A stretch of 54,152 nt of DNA from an uncultured Caulobacterales bacterium (GTDB lineage: Bacteria; Pseudomonadota; Alphaproteobacteria; Caulobacterales; Maricaulaceae), in NCBI GenBank assembly GCA_937928165.1, contig CALFVT010000010.1:1-54152 (forward strand), given 5' to 3'. The number at the start of each line of letters is the position of its first letter. The stretch's first letter is position 1. The translations under genes and the position numbers were made by a program. Below the pieces are notes generated by a model. The model saw only the letters and a program-made list of their open reading frames with translations, searched no databases and had not been told where the DNA came from. Shown here piece after piece: positions 32,727 through 41,621 of this stretch.

Positions 32727-32746
32727 CTTCCCCGCAGGCGGGGGAG
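32727..32746. repeat. Right 20-bp palindrome of the DUF559 element
   Basis: CTTCCCCGC-AG-GCGGGGGAG, with 9-bp arms (one G-T pair). A second smaller palindrome CTCCC-TAA-GGGAG lies at 32711-32723. It ends three bases before the TTAATTAGGAGACA that serves as ribosome site of the next gene. Confidence 0.9.
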
Positions 32747-32766
32747 GATTAATTAGGAGACATGAT

Positions 32767-34953
32767 ATGAAACATTTCACATTTGAGATTGACGATAGCG
32801 GCATTGCTTTGGTCATATTTGATAGCCCAGGGCGGAGCATGAATGTGCTCTCGAGCGAAGTCGTCGCAGAGCTTGCGGGAATTGCGGAAACTTTTAGCAC
32901 GGATGACGCGATTAAAGGCGCGGTGATAACCTCTGGCAAGGCGGCTTTTTGCGCCGGTGCTGACCTTGAGGAAATGGGCGGTCATTTCGCCGCCGTGCAA
33001 AGCTTGATGAAAACCGACCCTGAAGGGGCGAAGAAACAGCTTTTCGAAACCGTATTTGAATTAAATAAAGCCTTTCGCGCGATTGAAACTTGCGGGAAGC
33101 CTGTAGCGGCGGCGGTGAACGGCCTGGCCCTTGGGGGCGGATTTGAAATGACGCTGGCCTGTCATGCGCGCTTTGTTGCCAGTGATAATCCGAAGTTAAA
33201 ACTCGGATTGCCCGAAGCCCTTGTTGGGCTTTTACCAGGCGCTGGCGGCACTCAGCGTTTGCCGCGTATTTTGGGCCTTATGAACGCTGCGCCGATCTTA
33301 ATTCAAGGTAAGCAATTATCTGCAAAAGAGGCGGCGGCGCAGGGCGTGGCCACAGGTGCAGTGCCGCAGGCCGATCTTATTGAAACGGCGAAACAATGGG
33401 TCAAAGATAACCCGAAAGCCAAAGCCCCATGGGATGAGGCGAAATTTCGCTATCCCGGCGGCGCACCCTATACACCCAAAGGCCTGCCGATGTTTGCAGG
33501 TGCTAATGCCATGGTGCGCAAAGAAAGCTTTGGCAATTATCCGGCCATGGGCAATATCTTAAAGGCGGTTTATGAAGGCGCGCTTGTGCCGATTGATGCT
33601 GCCCTTCGAATTGAAAGCCGTTATTTTTGTGATCTTCTGCTGCGTCCTGAAAGCGCTAATATGGTGCGCTCTTTATTCCTGTCCAAACAGGCGATTGAAA
33701 AAGGCGCGGCCCGGCCCAAAGGACAAACCTCCGGCGAAATTAACAAAGTCGGCGTCATCGGCGCAGGCTTTATGGGCGCAGGGATTGCCTATGTGTCCGC
33801 CATGGCGGGGATGGATGTTGTGCTAATTGACCGTGACCAAGAGGGGGCGGATAAAGGCAAACAGTTTACCATTGATGAGCAAACCAAGCGGGTCAAACGC
33901 GGACGCACAAGCCAAGATAAAGCTGATGCGATCATCAACCGTATCGAAGCCACGTCTGATTACGCCAAGCTGAAAGATGTTGACCTGATCGTTGAGGCCG
34001 TGTTTGAAAACTCCGAGCTGAAAGCCAAAATCACCCAAATGGGCGAAGATATTATTGGTGATAAGGCCGTGTTTGGCTCTAACACATCGACCATTCCAAT
34101 TAGCGACCTGGCGAAAGCGTCAAAGCGGCCTGAAAACTATATTGGCATTCACTTCTTTAGCCCAGTTCACAAAATGATGTTGGTCGAAATTATCAAAGGC
34201 GAAAAAACGTCGGATTATGCCATTTCGCGCGCCCTTGATTTTGTTATCCGCCTGCGCAAAGTGCCGATTGTGGTCGAAGATACCCGCGGGTTTTACGCCA
34301 ATCGCTGCGTGATGCGCTATATCCAAGAAGGCTATAACATGCTCTCGGAAGGGGTGAAACCGGCCCTGATTGAAAACGGCGCAAAAATGGCGGGCATGCC
34401 CGTTGGCCCGCTCGCCCTTCAAGACGAAGTCGCGATTGATTTAGCCTATAAAGTTATGACCCAAACCAAAGCGGATTTGGGCGCGCAATATCCCGTCAAT
34501 AAAGGGGATCCGATTATTGAGGCCATGTACGGTGCAGAGCGTTATGGCCGTAAAAACGGTAAAGGGTTTTACGTCTATAATGGCCGCGACAAACAGCTTT
34601 GGGATGAGCTTGACCAATTTGCTGTGGGCGGTCTGCAAGAACCGCAGCCCGATGTGCAAGAGGTAAAAGACCGCGTGCTCTATGCCCAATCTATTGAAGC
34701 CGCCCGCACCATGATGGAAGGGATTGTCCACGACCCGCGCGAGGCGGATCTCGGCTCTATCTTTGGTTGGGGTTTTGCGCCCTTCACTGGCGGCGCGATT
34801 AGCTTTATTGACATGATCGGAACGGCTAAATTCGTGAAACGCGCCGATGAGTTAGCGGTTAGTTATGGCCCGCAATTTGAAGTGCCCAAAGCCATGCGCG
34901 ATATGGCGAAAACAAATGAGCGCTTTTACGCACGGTTTAAGCCTACGGTTTAA
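32767..34953 (+). CDS. Multifunctional enoyl-CoA hydratase / 3-hydroxyacyl-CoA dehydrogenase (FadB/FadJ-like)
   Basis: A 728-residue bifunctional enzyme for the hydration and second oxidation steps of beta-oxidation. The N-terminal crotonase domain has NGLALGGGFEMTLACHARF and LGLPEALVGLLPGAGGTQRL, with both catalytic Glu residues present. The dehydrogenase domain begins at about residue 320 with NKVGVIGAGFMGAGIAYV (NAD loop) and has IGIHFFSPVHKMMLVEII with the catalytic His, EDTRGFYANR, and a C-terminal 3HCDH_C pair. It pairs with the thiolase to form the usual trifunctional-like set, now separated by the DUF559 insert. TTAGGAGACA is its ribosome site. Confidence 0.95.
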   Translation: MKHFTFEIDDSGIALVIFDSPGRSMNVLSSEVVAELAGIAETFSTDDAIKGAVITSGKAAFCAGADLEEMGGHFAAVQSLMKTDPEGAKKQLFETVFELNKAFRAIETCGKPVAAAVNGLALGGGFEMTLACHARFVASDNPKLKLGLPEALVGLLPGAGGTQRLPRILGLMNAAPILIQGKQLSAKEAAAQGVATGAVPQADLIETAKQWVKDNPKAKAPWDEAKFRYPGGAPYTPKGLPMFAGANAMVRKESFGNYPAMGNILKAVYEGALVPIDAALRIESRYFCDLLLRPESANMVRSLFLSKQAIEKGAARPKGQTSGEINKVGVIGAGFMGAGIAYVSAMAGMDVVLIDRDQEGADKGKQFTIDEQTKRVKRGRTSQDKADAIINRIEATSDYAKLKDVDLIVEAVFENSELKAKITQMGEDIIGDKAVFGSNTSTIPISDLAKASKRPENYIGIHFFSPVHKMMLVEIIKGEKTSDYAISRALDFVIRLRKVPIVVEDTRGFYANRCVMRYIQEGYNMLSEGVKPALIENGAKMAGMPVGPLALQDEVAIDLAYKVMTQTKADLGAQYPVNKGDPIIEAMYGAERYGRKNGKGFYVYNGRDKQLWDELDQFAVGGLQEPQPDVQEVKDRVLYAQSIEAARTMMEGIVHDPREADLGSIFGWGFAPFTGGAISFIDMIGTAKFVKRADELAVSYGPQFEVPKAMRDMAKTNERFYARFKPTV

Positions 34954-34961
34954 TTCATACA

Positions 34962-34987
34962 GAGCCGCATGATTTATGGTGCGGCTC
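34962..34987 (+). terminator. Hairpin between hydratase/dehydrogenase and crotonase genes (terminator or attenuator)
   Basis: GAGCCGCA and TGCGGCTC form a perfect 8-bp stem with a 10-base loop, 9 bases after the stop. It is followed by GTTTAATTTT, a weak T-run. It would partly stop transcription before the crotonase gene, or protect the upstream message. Confidence 0.55.
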
Positions 34988-35007
34988 GTTTAATTTTGGG
35001 AGGATTT

Positions 35008-35709
35008 ATGACAAAGCTTGTGAGTTATACACTGAGCGGTAATGTCGCCACGATTGCCATGGATGATGGTAAGGCAAATGTCTTATCAACGGAGATGATT
35101 GCGCAGTTAAATGGGGCTTTTGACCGCGCCGAAGCGGATGAGGCGATTGTTATTTTAACAGGCCGCGATGGCATGTTTTCCGGCGGGTTTAACCTTAAAG
35201 AAATGCAAGCCGGGCCGAAAGAAGCCCTAACATTGACTTCTAAAGGCTCAAAACTTGCCCGCCGTATTCTAGCCTTCCCCAAGCCCGTTATTGCGCTAGC
35301 CACGGGCCATACAATCGCCATGGGCGCATTTTTAATGCTCGCCTGTGATTACCGGATGATTGTGGACGGGGATTATAAAATTGGCCTGAATGAAACCATG
35401 ATTGGCATGACCATGCATAATTTCGGTATAGAGATTGCGCGCTATCGTCTGGCGAAAAACTATTTTAACCGCTGCGTGATTAATGCCGAGATTTTCAACC
35501 CAAAAAGTGCAGTATATGCGGGGTTTTTTGACCGTGTTGTCCCCGTAGACCAAGCGGCTATGGCCGGGCCTATGGCGGGGCAAATGTTCGGGCAATTAAA
35601 TGCTAAGGCTTTTCACAGTACAAAAATTCGCAGCCGGAAAGACATATTTGCTGTGCTAGATCAAGCCATTGAAGATGATCTTAATCTTGATGAAATGTAT
35701 GCTGCCTGA
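35008..35709 (+). CDS. Crotonase family protein lacking the first catalytic Glu
   Basis: A 233-residue enoyl-CoA hydratase/isomerase-fold protein. The oxyanion-hole segment is MFSGGFNLKEM. In the region where hydratases have GGxELALxCD it reads TGHTIAMGAFLMLACDYRM, so the first catalytic Glu is not present; the second region IGLNETMIGM keeps a Glu. So it probably catalyses something other than plain hydration, for instance isomerisation or hydrolysis. I chose ATG 35008 because GGGAGG is 6 bases upstream. Its TGA overlaps the next ATG by one base. Confidence 0.85.
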   Translation: MTKLVSYTLSGNVATIAMDDGKANVLSTEMIAQLNGAFDRAEADEAIVILTGRDGMFSGGFNLKEMQAGPKEALTLTSKGSKLARRILAFPKPVIALATGHTIAMGAFLMLACDYRMIVDGDYKIGLNETMIGMTMHNFGIEIARYRLAKNYFNRCVINAEIFNPKSAVYAGFFDRVVPVDQAAMAGPMAGQMFGQLNAKAFHSTKIRSRKDIFAVLDQAIEDDLNLDEMYAA

Positions 35710-36608
35710 TGACGGAAATTGCGCCTTATGAGCGCCGCTTTTACGGGCTTGATGACGGCGAAATTTCGGGTCTTCATTTTGGCCAAAACCACGGCCCCGT
35801 TAAACTGATCTTTCTTCATGCGAACGGCTTTAACGGGCTAAGCTATCGGCGCGTTTTAGAAAGCTTACCTGTCCACAGCGTCTCTCTTGACTTGCGGGGG
35901 CATGGGTTTTCGCGCTTGCCACTGCCGAGTGTACCGCTGGTGAATTTTCATATCTTCCGCGATGATGTGACCGCATTTATGCGCCGCTATATTGACGGCC
36001 CTGTGATGATTGCGGGCCATTCTTTGGGCGGTGCGGTGGCATTGCTCGCCAATCAAAAGAATAGTTCACTTATTCGCTCGGCGCTTATACTCGACCCGCC
36101 GACTTTGCCGTCGATCTGGCGTTACTTTTTTCGTAAGCCGCGAGTGAATCAATGGCTGATGGAAAATTTTAAATATGCTAAAAAGGCAAGGAGCCGAAAC
36201 GCTATATTCCCAAGCCATGAGTTTTTAAAGGCGCATTATGCCAAGAAGAAACTCTTTCAAAACTTTGTGCCTGATATGCTTGCGGATTATATCGAAGGGG
36301 GCACGCGCCCTCATAAGGACGGCATAGAGCTGTGCTGCGCGCCGGAGTGGGAAGCGCGGGTGTTTTTAGGTCATGATAATGATATTTTCGGCGCGGCAAA
36401 AGCTTTGCCGCAACATAGCCGCTATATTATTGCCGCAGAGCCTTTCGCCTCAACCCCGTCTACGCGGCTGCGTATTCGTATGATTTTGGGCAAAGAGCGC
36501 GTGGAGGTTGGCGCGGGGCTTAGGCATCTTTTCCCTATGGAGCAGCCCAATTTTGTGGCGGGGCATATTACGGCGCTGATGAAACAGTCGGGCCTTTTAA
36601 GCGGATAG
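35709..36608 (+). CDS. Alpha/beta hydrolase
   Basis: A 299-residue alpha/beta-hydrolase. IFLHANGFNGLSYRRVL is the HG-type oxyanion region, VSLDLRGHGFSRLP the typical GHG strand, and MIAGHSLGGAVALL the nucleophile elbow with Ser near residue 106. The acid and His should be in the C-terminal part (GHDNDIF, and the final AGHITALMK). It is translationally coupled to the crotonase (TGATG). It could be an acyl-CoA thioesterase or an esterase of the same catabolic route. Confidence 0.88.
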   Translation: MTEIAPYERRFYGLDDGEISGLHFGQNHGPVKLIFLHANGFNGLSYRRVLESLPVHSVSLDLRGHGFSRLPLPSVPLVNFHIFRDDVTAFMRRYIDGPVMIAGHSLGGAVALLANQKNSSLIRSALILDPPTLPSIWRYFFRKPRVNQWLMENFKYAKKARSRNAIFPSHEFLKAHYAKKKLFQNFVPDMLADYIEGGTRPHKDGIELCCAPEWEARVFLGHDNDIFGAAKALPQHSRYIIAAEPFASTPSTRLRIRMILGKERVEVGAGLRHLFPMEQPNFVAGHITALMKQSGLLSG

Positions 36609-37520
36609 ATCAGCAATCGCGTGGTTTTGAAGCTCCTTGAGGACGGCGGGGTCTGCGGGGGTGATTTTCCGCGCGGTTAGATCAAGTAAAGCGGCGACCG
36701 CGTCCATTGTGGCCAAGGATTGTCCGTTGATTGGGTCGATCATATTATGAATAAGGCGGCGGGTGCGCGGATTGGCGGATTTAACGCCGGAGTAAAAAAT
36801 AAAGGGCTGCCCGGCGCTCATGGGGCGGTGGCAGATAAAGCGGCATTCGAGCAAAACTCCCATGATATTATGATCTTCTTGCCCGAATTTATGGGCCTCT
36901 GGCCAACCTGCCTTGTAATGGGCCACGCAATCAGAGGCACGCCCCAAGGCAGCCGGGGCCATGATGCGCCCAAATATATCGGCCTCGCTGGGTTGAAATA
37001 CCCCGCGCCCAATAGGCTTTATGCCCCAATGATCTAGTTGGGTTTGATTGGGGACGCGGCTTTCTCCCCACGGGTCAAGACTTCGCGGGGCGGCAAAATT
37101 AGGCATGTCGACATGGTGGTTTTCTGCGGCTTTAACAACCCGCGCCGGCCAGGGGAAGCTCGCCCCTGTTGGGAGGTAAACATGATCTATATTTTCAATA
37201 ATCGTCGCTGAAACCTGCCCGCCTATATGGTAAATGGCATGAAGCAGGGTCATGCCGCTTTTGCGCATGTCTAAAATGCCGGTTTCTATGCGTAAAAGCT
37301 GCCCGGGGCGGCTCTCGGCTTTATATTGGATGTGGGCGTCCATGAACTTTACCGTGCTCGGATGGCCGCTTTGAAAGGCGCTGTGCAAACCGAGCCGGAT
37401 AATGAACATCTGCCGCGCTTCTTGCGCTTTATAAAGATAATGACGCATATTCAAATGCCCAAGGGCGTCGCATTCATGGGCCTGCGCCTCGCCTGTCCAT
37501 GTCTCAATAAAATTGCTCAT
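36597..37520 (-). CDS. Thioesterase / acyl-CoA-binding hotdog-fold protein
   Basis: About 307 residues with two hotdog-fold regions, as in 4-hydroxybenzoyl-CoA/acyl-ACP thioesterase-like proteins. FIETWTGEAQAHECDALGHLNMRHYLYKAQEA has the catalytic-site pattern of D-x-x-G-H-x-N; a second half (FQPSEADIFGRIMAPAALGRASDCVAHY) repeats the fold. I chose ATG 37520 (MSNFIETW); the longer frame to 37595 starts in an AT-rich upstream stretch and gives no family match. It is convergent with, and overlaps by 12 bases, the alpha/beta hydrolase. It may supply free acids or release CoA in the same pathway. Confidence 0.85.
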   Translation of the reverse strand: MSNFIETWTGEAQAHECDALGHLNMRHYLYKAQEARQMFIIRLGLHSAFQSGHPSTVKFMDAHIQYKAESRPGQLLRIETGILDMRKSGMTLLHAIYHIGGQVSATIIENIDHVYLPTGASFPWPARVVKAAENHHVDMPNFAAPRSLDPWGESRVPNQTQLDHWGIKPIGRGVFQPSEADIFGRIMAPAALGRASDCVAHYKAGWPEAHKFGQEDHNIMGVLLECRFICHRPMSAGQPFIFYSGVKSANPRTRRLIHNMIDPINGQSLATMDAVAALLDLTARKITPADPAVLKELQNHAIADLSA

Positions 37521-37663
37521 GACGCCGTTTAGGCTGCTATGGGCGTAATTCCTATGGCTAATTATGTATAAATAGAAATTAGCATTGAAGACCATGTGTT
37601 TTTTAGGTAGGAGGCGTGGAATTTTTTTGGTAACTCACCAGTAATTTAACGAAAGAGAAGAAA

Positions 37664-38470
37664 ATGGCTAAAACACCTGCAACAGGTAAAAATGCGCCCG
37701 CACAAGGCAATTTGTCAGTGACGGGCAATGTAATGTTTTATGAAAACCCGCAACCTCTATCCAAAGAAAAGCATAAAGGCTTTGGGGTTGCGCAAGTTGA
37801 TAAACCTTTTGAATATATGTCCCAGCAGCATTTCATGCCGTTAACGGCGGCTGAATTTGGCCCCGCCGCTGCGTCATACCCTGTTGTCTTTGCAGGGGAG
37901 GAGCGTAATCCGATTGGGATTATGGGTATTCGTGCGAATGAAAACCTTTTTGTTGAAAACGGGCTATTTAACACAGACTTTTATCTTCCGGCTTTTGCGC
38001 GCCGTTACCCTTTCGTGCTGGCAGGTGATCAAGCGAATGACCGTTTTGTTGTTTGTGTGGACGAGGCCGCGGAATGCGTGACAAAAGATAATCCTGTAAC
38101 AGAGTTTTTCACCGGAGAAGATACAAGTAAATTTACCAAAGATGCTTTTGAATTTCTTCAAGGTTTTGAACGTGACCGCCAAGCAACGAGCGTTATGATT
38201 GCGCGGTTTAAAGAGCTTGATTTGTTTGAACCTAAAGACATGCACTTCCAAGGCCAGAACGCGGATGGAACGCCTGCTGAACGTCAGAAGATAGCCGATT
38301 ATTTCGCCGTATCGACTGAAAAACTTGCCGGTCTTGATGAAGCAACATTAGCGGAGCTTGTGACCAAAGGCTATATGGCAGCGGCTTGCTCTCATCTTGT
38401 TTCGCTTAATAATTGGCAGCGCTTGGTTAATATGACCTTACGCAAAGCGGCGGCGGCACAGGCGAATTAA
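37664..38470 (+). CDS. SapC family protein
   Basis: A 268-residue protein of the SapC family (the S-layer-related family in alphaproteobacteria). HFMPLTAAEFGPAAASYPVVFA, ADYFAVSTEKLAGLDEATLAELVTKGYM and the ending HLVSLNNWQRLVN (LxxLxxWxxL) are its landmarks, with ENLFVENGLFNTDFYLPAFARRYPF in between. In Campylobacter SapC takes part in S-layer synthesis or export; in alphaproteobacteria the role is untested. GAGAAGAAA precedes the ATG. It is monocistronic, with a strong terminator after it. Confidence 0.9.
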   Translation: MAKTPATGKNAPAQGNLSVTGNVMFYENPQPLSKEKHKGFGVAQVDKPFEYMSQQHFMPLTAAEFGPAAASYPVVFAGEERNPIGIMGIRANENLFVENGLFNTDFYLPAFARRYPFVLAGDQANDRFVVCVDEAAECVTKDNPVTEFFTGEDTSKFTKDAFEFLQGFERDRQATSVMIARFKELDLFEPKDMHFQGQNADGTPAERQKIADYFAVSTEKLAGLDEATLAELVTKGYMAAACSHLVSLNNWQRLVNMTLRKAAAAQAN

Positions 38471-38500
38471 ACTCAAAGGCTGTAATTTAACTATTGGCTA

Positions 38501-38530
38501 AGGCTTCGCCTCACGGCGGAGCCTTTTTTT
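38501..38530 (+). terminator. Rho-independent terminator after the SapC gene
   Basis: AGGCTTCGCC-TCAC-GGCGGAGCCT forms a 10-bp stem with one G-T pair and is followed by eight T. It lies 31 bases after the stop codon. Confidence 0.92.
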
Positions 38531-38611
38531 ATAAACTCTGTGTGAGTTCATGTAAGCTTTGCTTCCCATTAATGTTTGATGTCTATATATCAGCGCCGTA
38601 GGAGTCTGCAT

Positions 38612-40732
38612 ATGCGGCGTATATTCTTAAAATTTTGGCTCGGCCTTATCGCCCTGTTGAGCGCAATATTTGCAGCTCTGCCTGCATCTGCGGCCAGTTC
38701 AGACGCCGTAGATACGGGTAAGGTCTTGGCGCAGCTTGTGAGCTCTTATGACACAGTGGAGCCAGGGCAAAAATTTTATGTCGCTCTAAAAACCACCCTT
38801 GATGATCACTGGCATACTTATTGGCGTAATCCCGGTGATAGCGGGGAGCCCGTTCATATTGAGTGGGATTTACCGCCAAATCTAAGGGCAGATGGGGATA
38901 TCATCTGGCCGCTCCCTGCGCCGATTGCGACAGGGCCGATTATTAATTATGGATTTGAAGACACGCCTTATTTTCCGGTTCCCTTTACATTGTCTTCGAA
39001 GGCCAAGCCTGGTGATCTCATTGAGATCAAAGCCCATGCCTATTATTTGGTTTGTTACGATGTGTGCATCCCCGAAGATACAGAGCTTAGTTTAACGATG
39101 ACGGTGGGTGCGCCGCAAATAGATGTTCTAAGTAAAGCCGGCATTGACAACGCTATTCTTGATGCGCCGAAAGCGGGTGCAGCCACAGGCGGTATTGAAC
39201 TTAAAGGGCAGGATATATTGATCACGATTAATTCTCTGCCCGGTGATGTTGATCTCTCAGAGGCCTATTTCTTTCCTTACGAGCAAGGTTATATCCTTCA
39301 TAGTGAGCCGCAAAAATTAACGATTGGCAAAGACGGAATCTCCCTTGAAACAAAGGCGGACTACCGCTGGGATGAAGGCGCACCAAAGGCCCTAGAGGGT
39401 GTTGTCCGTTATAAACGCCGAGGACGGTTTGAAGGCGAGATTATAAGTCTCCTAGTCGGAACTTCCGTTGCCATAGGCCCTGCACAGGCCTCAACCGGGA
39501 GTGCAGCCCTCGGCAGTAGCGCTAGCGGGGCAGGAACCAGTCTTTGGATTGCGCTGATTGGAGCGTTTTTAGGCGGGCTTATATTAAATATTATGCCCTG
39601 TGTTTTTCCTGTTATTTCCATAAAAGCCCTCAGCATTGCGCAATCTGCGGATAAAGACATAAAAACCATACGCCGAGAGGCGTGGGCCTATACGGCCGGC
39701 GTCTTTGCCGCCTTCATGGCGCTGACATCATTATTAATCCTCCTTAAAGCTGGCGGCTCGCAAATTGGATGGGGGTTTCAAATGCAATCCCCGCTTGTCG
39801 TCGGCGGTTTGGCCCTACTTGTCTTTGCGATTGGCCTTAATCTACTCGGCGTTTTTGAAATTGGCGGCTCATTACAAAGCGCAGGAACGACGCTAACCCA
39901 AAGCGGCGGCGTCAAAGGTGCATTTTTTATCGGCGCCTTAGCGGTGGTTGTCGCCACGCCCTGTACGGCCCCCTTTATGGGCGCGGCGATTGGCTATACC
40001 CTTGGGCAATCTGCGCTGGTGACGCTTATTGTGTTCGCGGCTTTGGCCGCAGGTTTCGCGCTTCCCTTTATTCTAATTGCTTATGTTCCTGCTATTTTAA
40101 AGCGTTTGCCAAAGCCCGGCTCTTGGATGGTACGGTTTAAAGAATTTCTTAGTTTCCCAATGTTCGCTGCCGCCGTGTGGCTCACATGGGTGGTGAGTGC
40201 GCAGGCAGGCGGTACCGGGCTTATCATCTTATTATCACTCATGATCTTGTTTGGCTTTGCCCTATGGATGCATAAAAATTCAGTTTCGCTCATAAAAAAT
40301 GGTGCGGTAACAGCCGCTTTACTCGCCGTTTTGATTGTTTCATTTGCGAATCCTTTAGAGCGGTTTTCACCGGCCGATAAGCCTGTGGAAAAAACCGCGT
40401 GGTCGCCAGCCGCCGTTGAACGCGCCGTCAATGACGGGAAAACGGTGTTTGTCGATTTCACAGCCGCATGGTGTATTACCTGTAAGGTGAATGAGCGTGG
40501 GGCGCTGGCCAACCGTGAGGTTAAAGCCCGCCTCGGCGATGATGACGTGGTTTTCATGATCGCTGACTGGACGAGCAAGGATGATATTATCGCTGCTGAG
40601 CTTGCCCGTCATGGCCGCGCAGGGGTGCCGCTATATCTTGTTTACCGCGGCGCGGGCGATAATCCGATGACGCCTCATATTTTGCCGCAAATTCTGGATA
40701 AGGAAAAAATATTATCCGCCCTTGCCCCTTAA
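38612..40732 (+). CDS. dsbD: DsbD/ScsB-like thiol-disulfide reductase
   Basis: About 706 residues. It carries electrons across the inner membrane to periplasmic thiol proteins. A signal peptide (FLKFWLGLIALLSAIFAALPASA) precedes an N-terminal periplasmic domain of ScsB type (WHTYWRNPGDSGEP). About eight membrane segments follow from 310; the paired cysteines are in NIMPCVFPV (about C330) and ATPCTAPFMG (about C451). The C-terminal thioredoxin-like domain has AAWCITCK (about C621 and C624). I chose ATG 38612 because TAGGAG lies 7 bases upstream. The next gene is a secreted redoxin, its likely partner. Confidence 0.92.
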   Translation: MRRIFLKFWLGLIALLSAIFAALPASAASSDAVDTGKVLAQLVSSYDTVEPGQKFYVALKTTLDDHWHTYWRNPGDSGEPVHIEWDLPPNLRADGDIIWPLPAPIATGPIINYGFEDTPYFPVPFTLSSKAKPGDLIEIKAHAYYLVCYDVCIPEDTELSLTMTVGAPQIDVLSKAGIDNAILDAPKAGAATGGIELKGQDILITINSLPGDVDLSEAYFFPYEQGYILHSEPQKLTIGKDGISLETKADYRWDEGAPKALEGVVRYKRRGRFEGEIISLLVGTSVAIGPAQASTGSAALGSSASGAGTSLWIALIGAFLGGLILNIMPCVFPVISIKALSIAQSADKDIKTIRREAWAYTAGVFAAFMALTSLLILLKAGGSQIGWGFQMQSPLVVGGLALLVFAIGLNLLGVFEIGGSLQSAGTTLTQSGGVKGAFFIGALAVVVATPCTAPFMGAAIGYTLGQSALVTLIVFAALAAGFALPFILIAYVPAILKRLPKPGSWMVRFKEFLSFPMFAAAVWLTWVVSAQAGGTGLIILLSLMILFGFALWMHKNSVSLIKNGAVTAALLAVLIVSFANPLERFSPADKPVEKTAWSPAAVERAVNDGKTVFVDFTAAWCITCKVNERGALANREVKARLGDDDVVFMIADWTSKDDIIAAELARHGRAGVPLYLVYRGAGDNPMTPHILPQILDKEKILSALAP

Positions 40733-40772
40733 CCGTATGAAATCTGTAACTTAAATTCTTAGGAGACATATT

Positions 40773-41621
40773 ATGAATATGAAACTAACCGCTTCCATCA
40801 TTAGCATGGCCGCCTGCGTAAGCCTATCATTACCGGCGCAAGCTAAATTTGAAACAGGTCAAACCTTGCCCGATATGCAAGTTGTTGACTCAAATGGTGT
40901 CACGCATAATCTGTCTGATTTTGAGGGTAAAAATGTGGTTCTCGAATGGACGAACCATGACTGCCCCTATGTTAAAAAACATTATAACAGTGAATTTAAA
41001 AATATGCAGGGGCTTCAAAAGCAAGCCGCCGCCGATGATGTCGTTTGGTTGTCTGTCATTTCGTCCGGTGTTGGTAAACAGGGTTATGTTCAGGGGGATA
41101 AAGCCAATGCTTTAACCGTCTCCAGAGATGCCGCGCCGGCGGCGGTTATATTAGACCCCAATGGCACCGCAGGCCGCGCGTTTTCTGCGCAAACCACGCC
41201 GCATATGTTTGTGATTAATAAAGACCGCACACTTGTTTACCAAGGCGCGATTGATTCCAAACGCAGCACGCGGGCCTCTGATATTCCGAAGTCGCAAAAC
41301 TATGTGGCGGCCGCGCTGGAAGCCCTAAAAACAGGCGCAAAAATAGAAAAATCTGAAACAAAACCTTATGGGTGCTCGGTTAAATATGGCCAAAAAGCAG
41401 CTTCGCTTGAAGGCGAAACCTATGTTAAATATGCACAGGCTTACGGCAGCGGGAATAAGACCAATGCTAAACCTGGCCAAAACGCGAAGAAATTTCAAGT
41501 TAAGAGCCAAGCTGAAATCTCGCGTATGTCACCAAAAGACCGGGCGAAATATCAACGCGATTTGGCGGCGTATAAAAAGGCCAAACAAAAGGCGAGACCT
41601 CAGAAAGCTTATGGGAGCTAG
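40773..41621 (+). CDS. Secreted thioredoxin-fold redoxin with a basic C-terminal tail
   Basis: A 282-residue protein with a signal peptide (SIISMAACVSLSLPAQA). The thioredoxin/peroxiredoxin-like domain has NHDCPYVKKHY (single Cys at the active-site start), GRAFSAQTTPHMFVINKD with the cis-Pro, and KPYGCSVKYG, so a second Cys sits far away, as in redoxin-domain thioredoxins of alphaproteobacteria. From about residue 225 the sequence is Lys/Asn/Ala-rich and basic, ending in KKAKQKARPQKAYGS, an unusual tail. It follows dsbD by 40 bases with TTAGGAGACAT as ribosome site. Reduction by the DsbD-like protein is a sensible guess. Confidence 0.85.
   Translation: MNMKLTASIISMAACVSLSLPAQAKFETGQTLPDMQVVDSNGVTHNLSDFEGKNVVLEWTNHDCPYVKKHYNSEFKNMQGLQKQAAADDVVWLSVISSGVGKQGYVQGDKANALTVSRDAAPAAVILDPNGTAGRAFSAQTTPHMFVINKDRTLVYQGAIDSKRSTRASDIPKSQNYVAAALEALKTGAKIEKSETKPYGCSVKYGQKAASLEGETYVKYAQAYGSGNKTNAKPGQNAKKFQVKSQAEISRMSPKDRAKYQRDLAAYKKAKQKARPQKAYGS

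Larger units (their letters stand above)
32308..32746 (+). mobile_element. Candidate small mobile element: DUF559 gene bounded by inverted palindromes
   Basis: A 439-bp insert between two adjacent genes of one operon. It has matching 20-bp palindromes at its two ends (32308-32327 and 32727-32746) and more inner inverted sequence: GAGGGGGTGAG before the DUF559 start and CTCCCCC just after its stop. The only gene inside is a DUF559-family reading frame. The layout recalls REP sequences with their RAYT transposases, but with a PD-(D/E)XK-type protein in the middle. That it is mobile is inference. Flanking target repeats are not evident to me. Confidence 0.55.

Noticed and set aside
37521-37595. 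N-terminal extension of the hotdog-fold thioesterase
   Set aside because: The 25 extra codons are AT-rich, lack family similarity and are better read as the upstream region.
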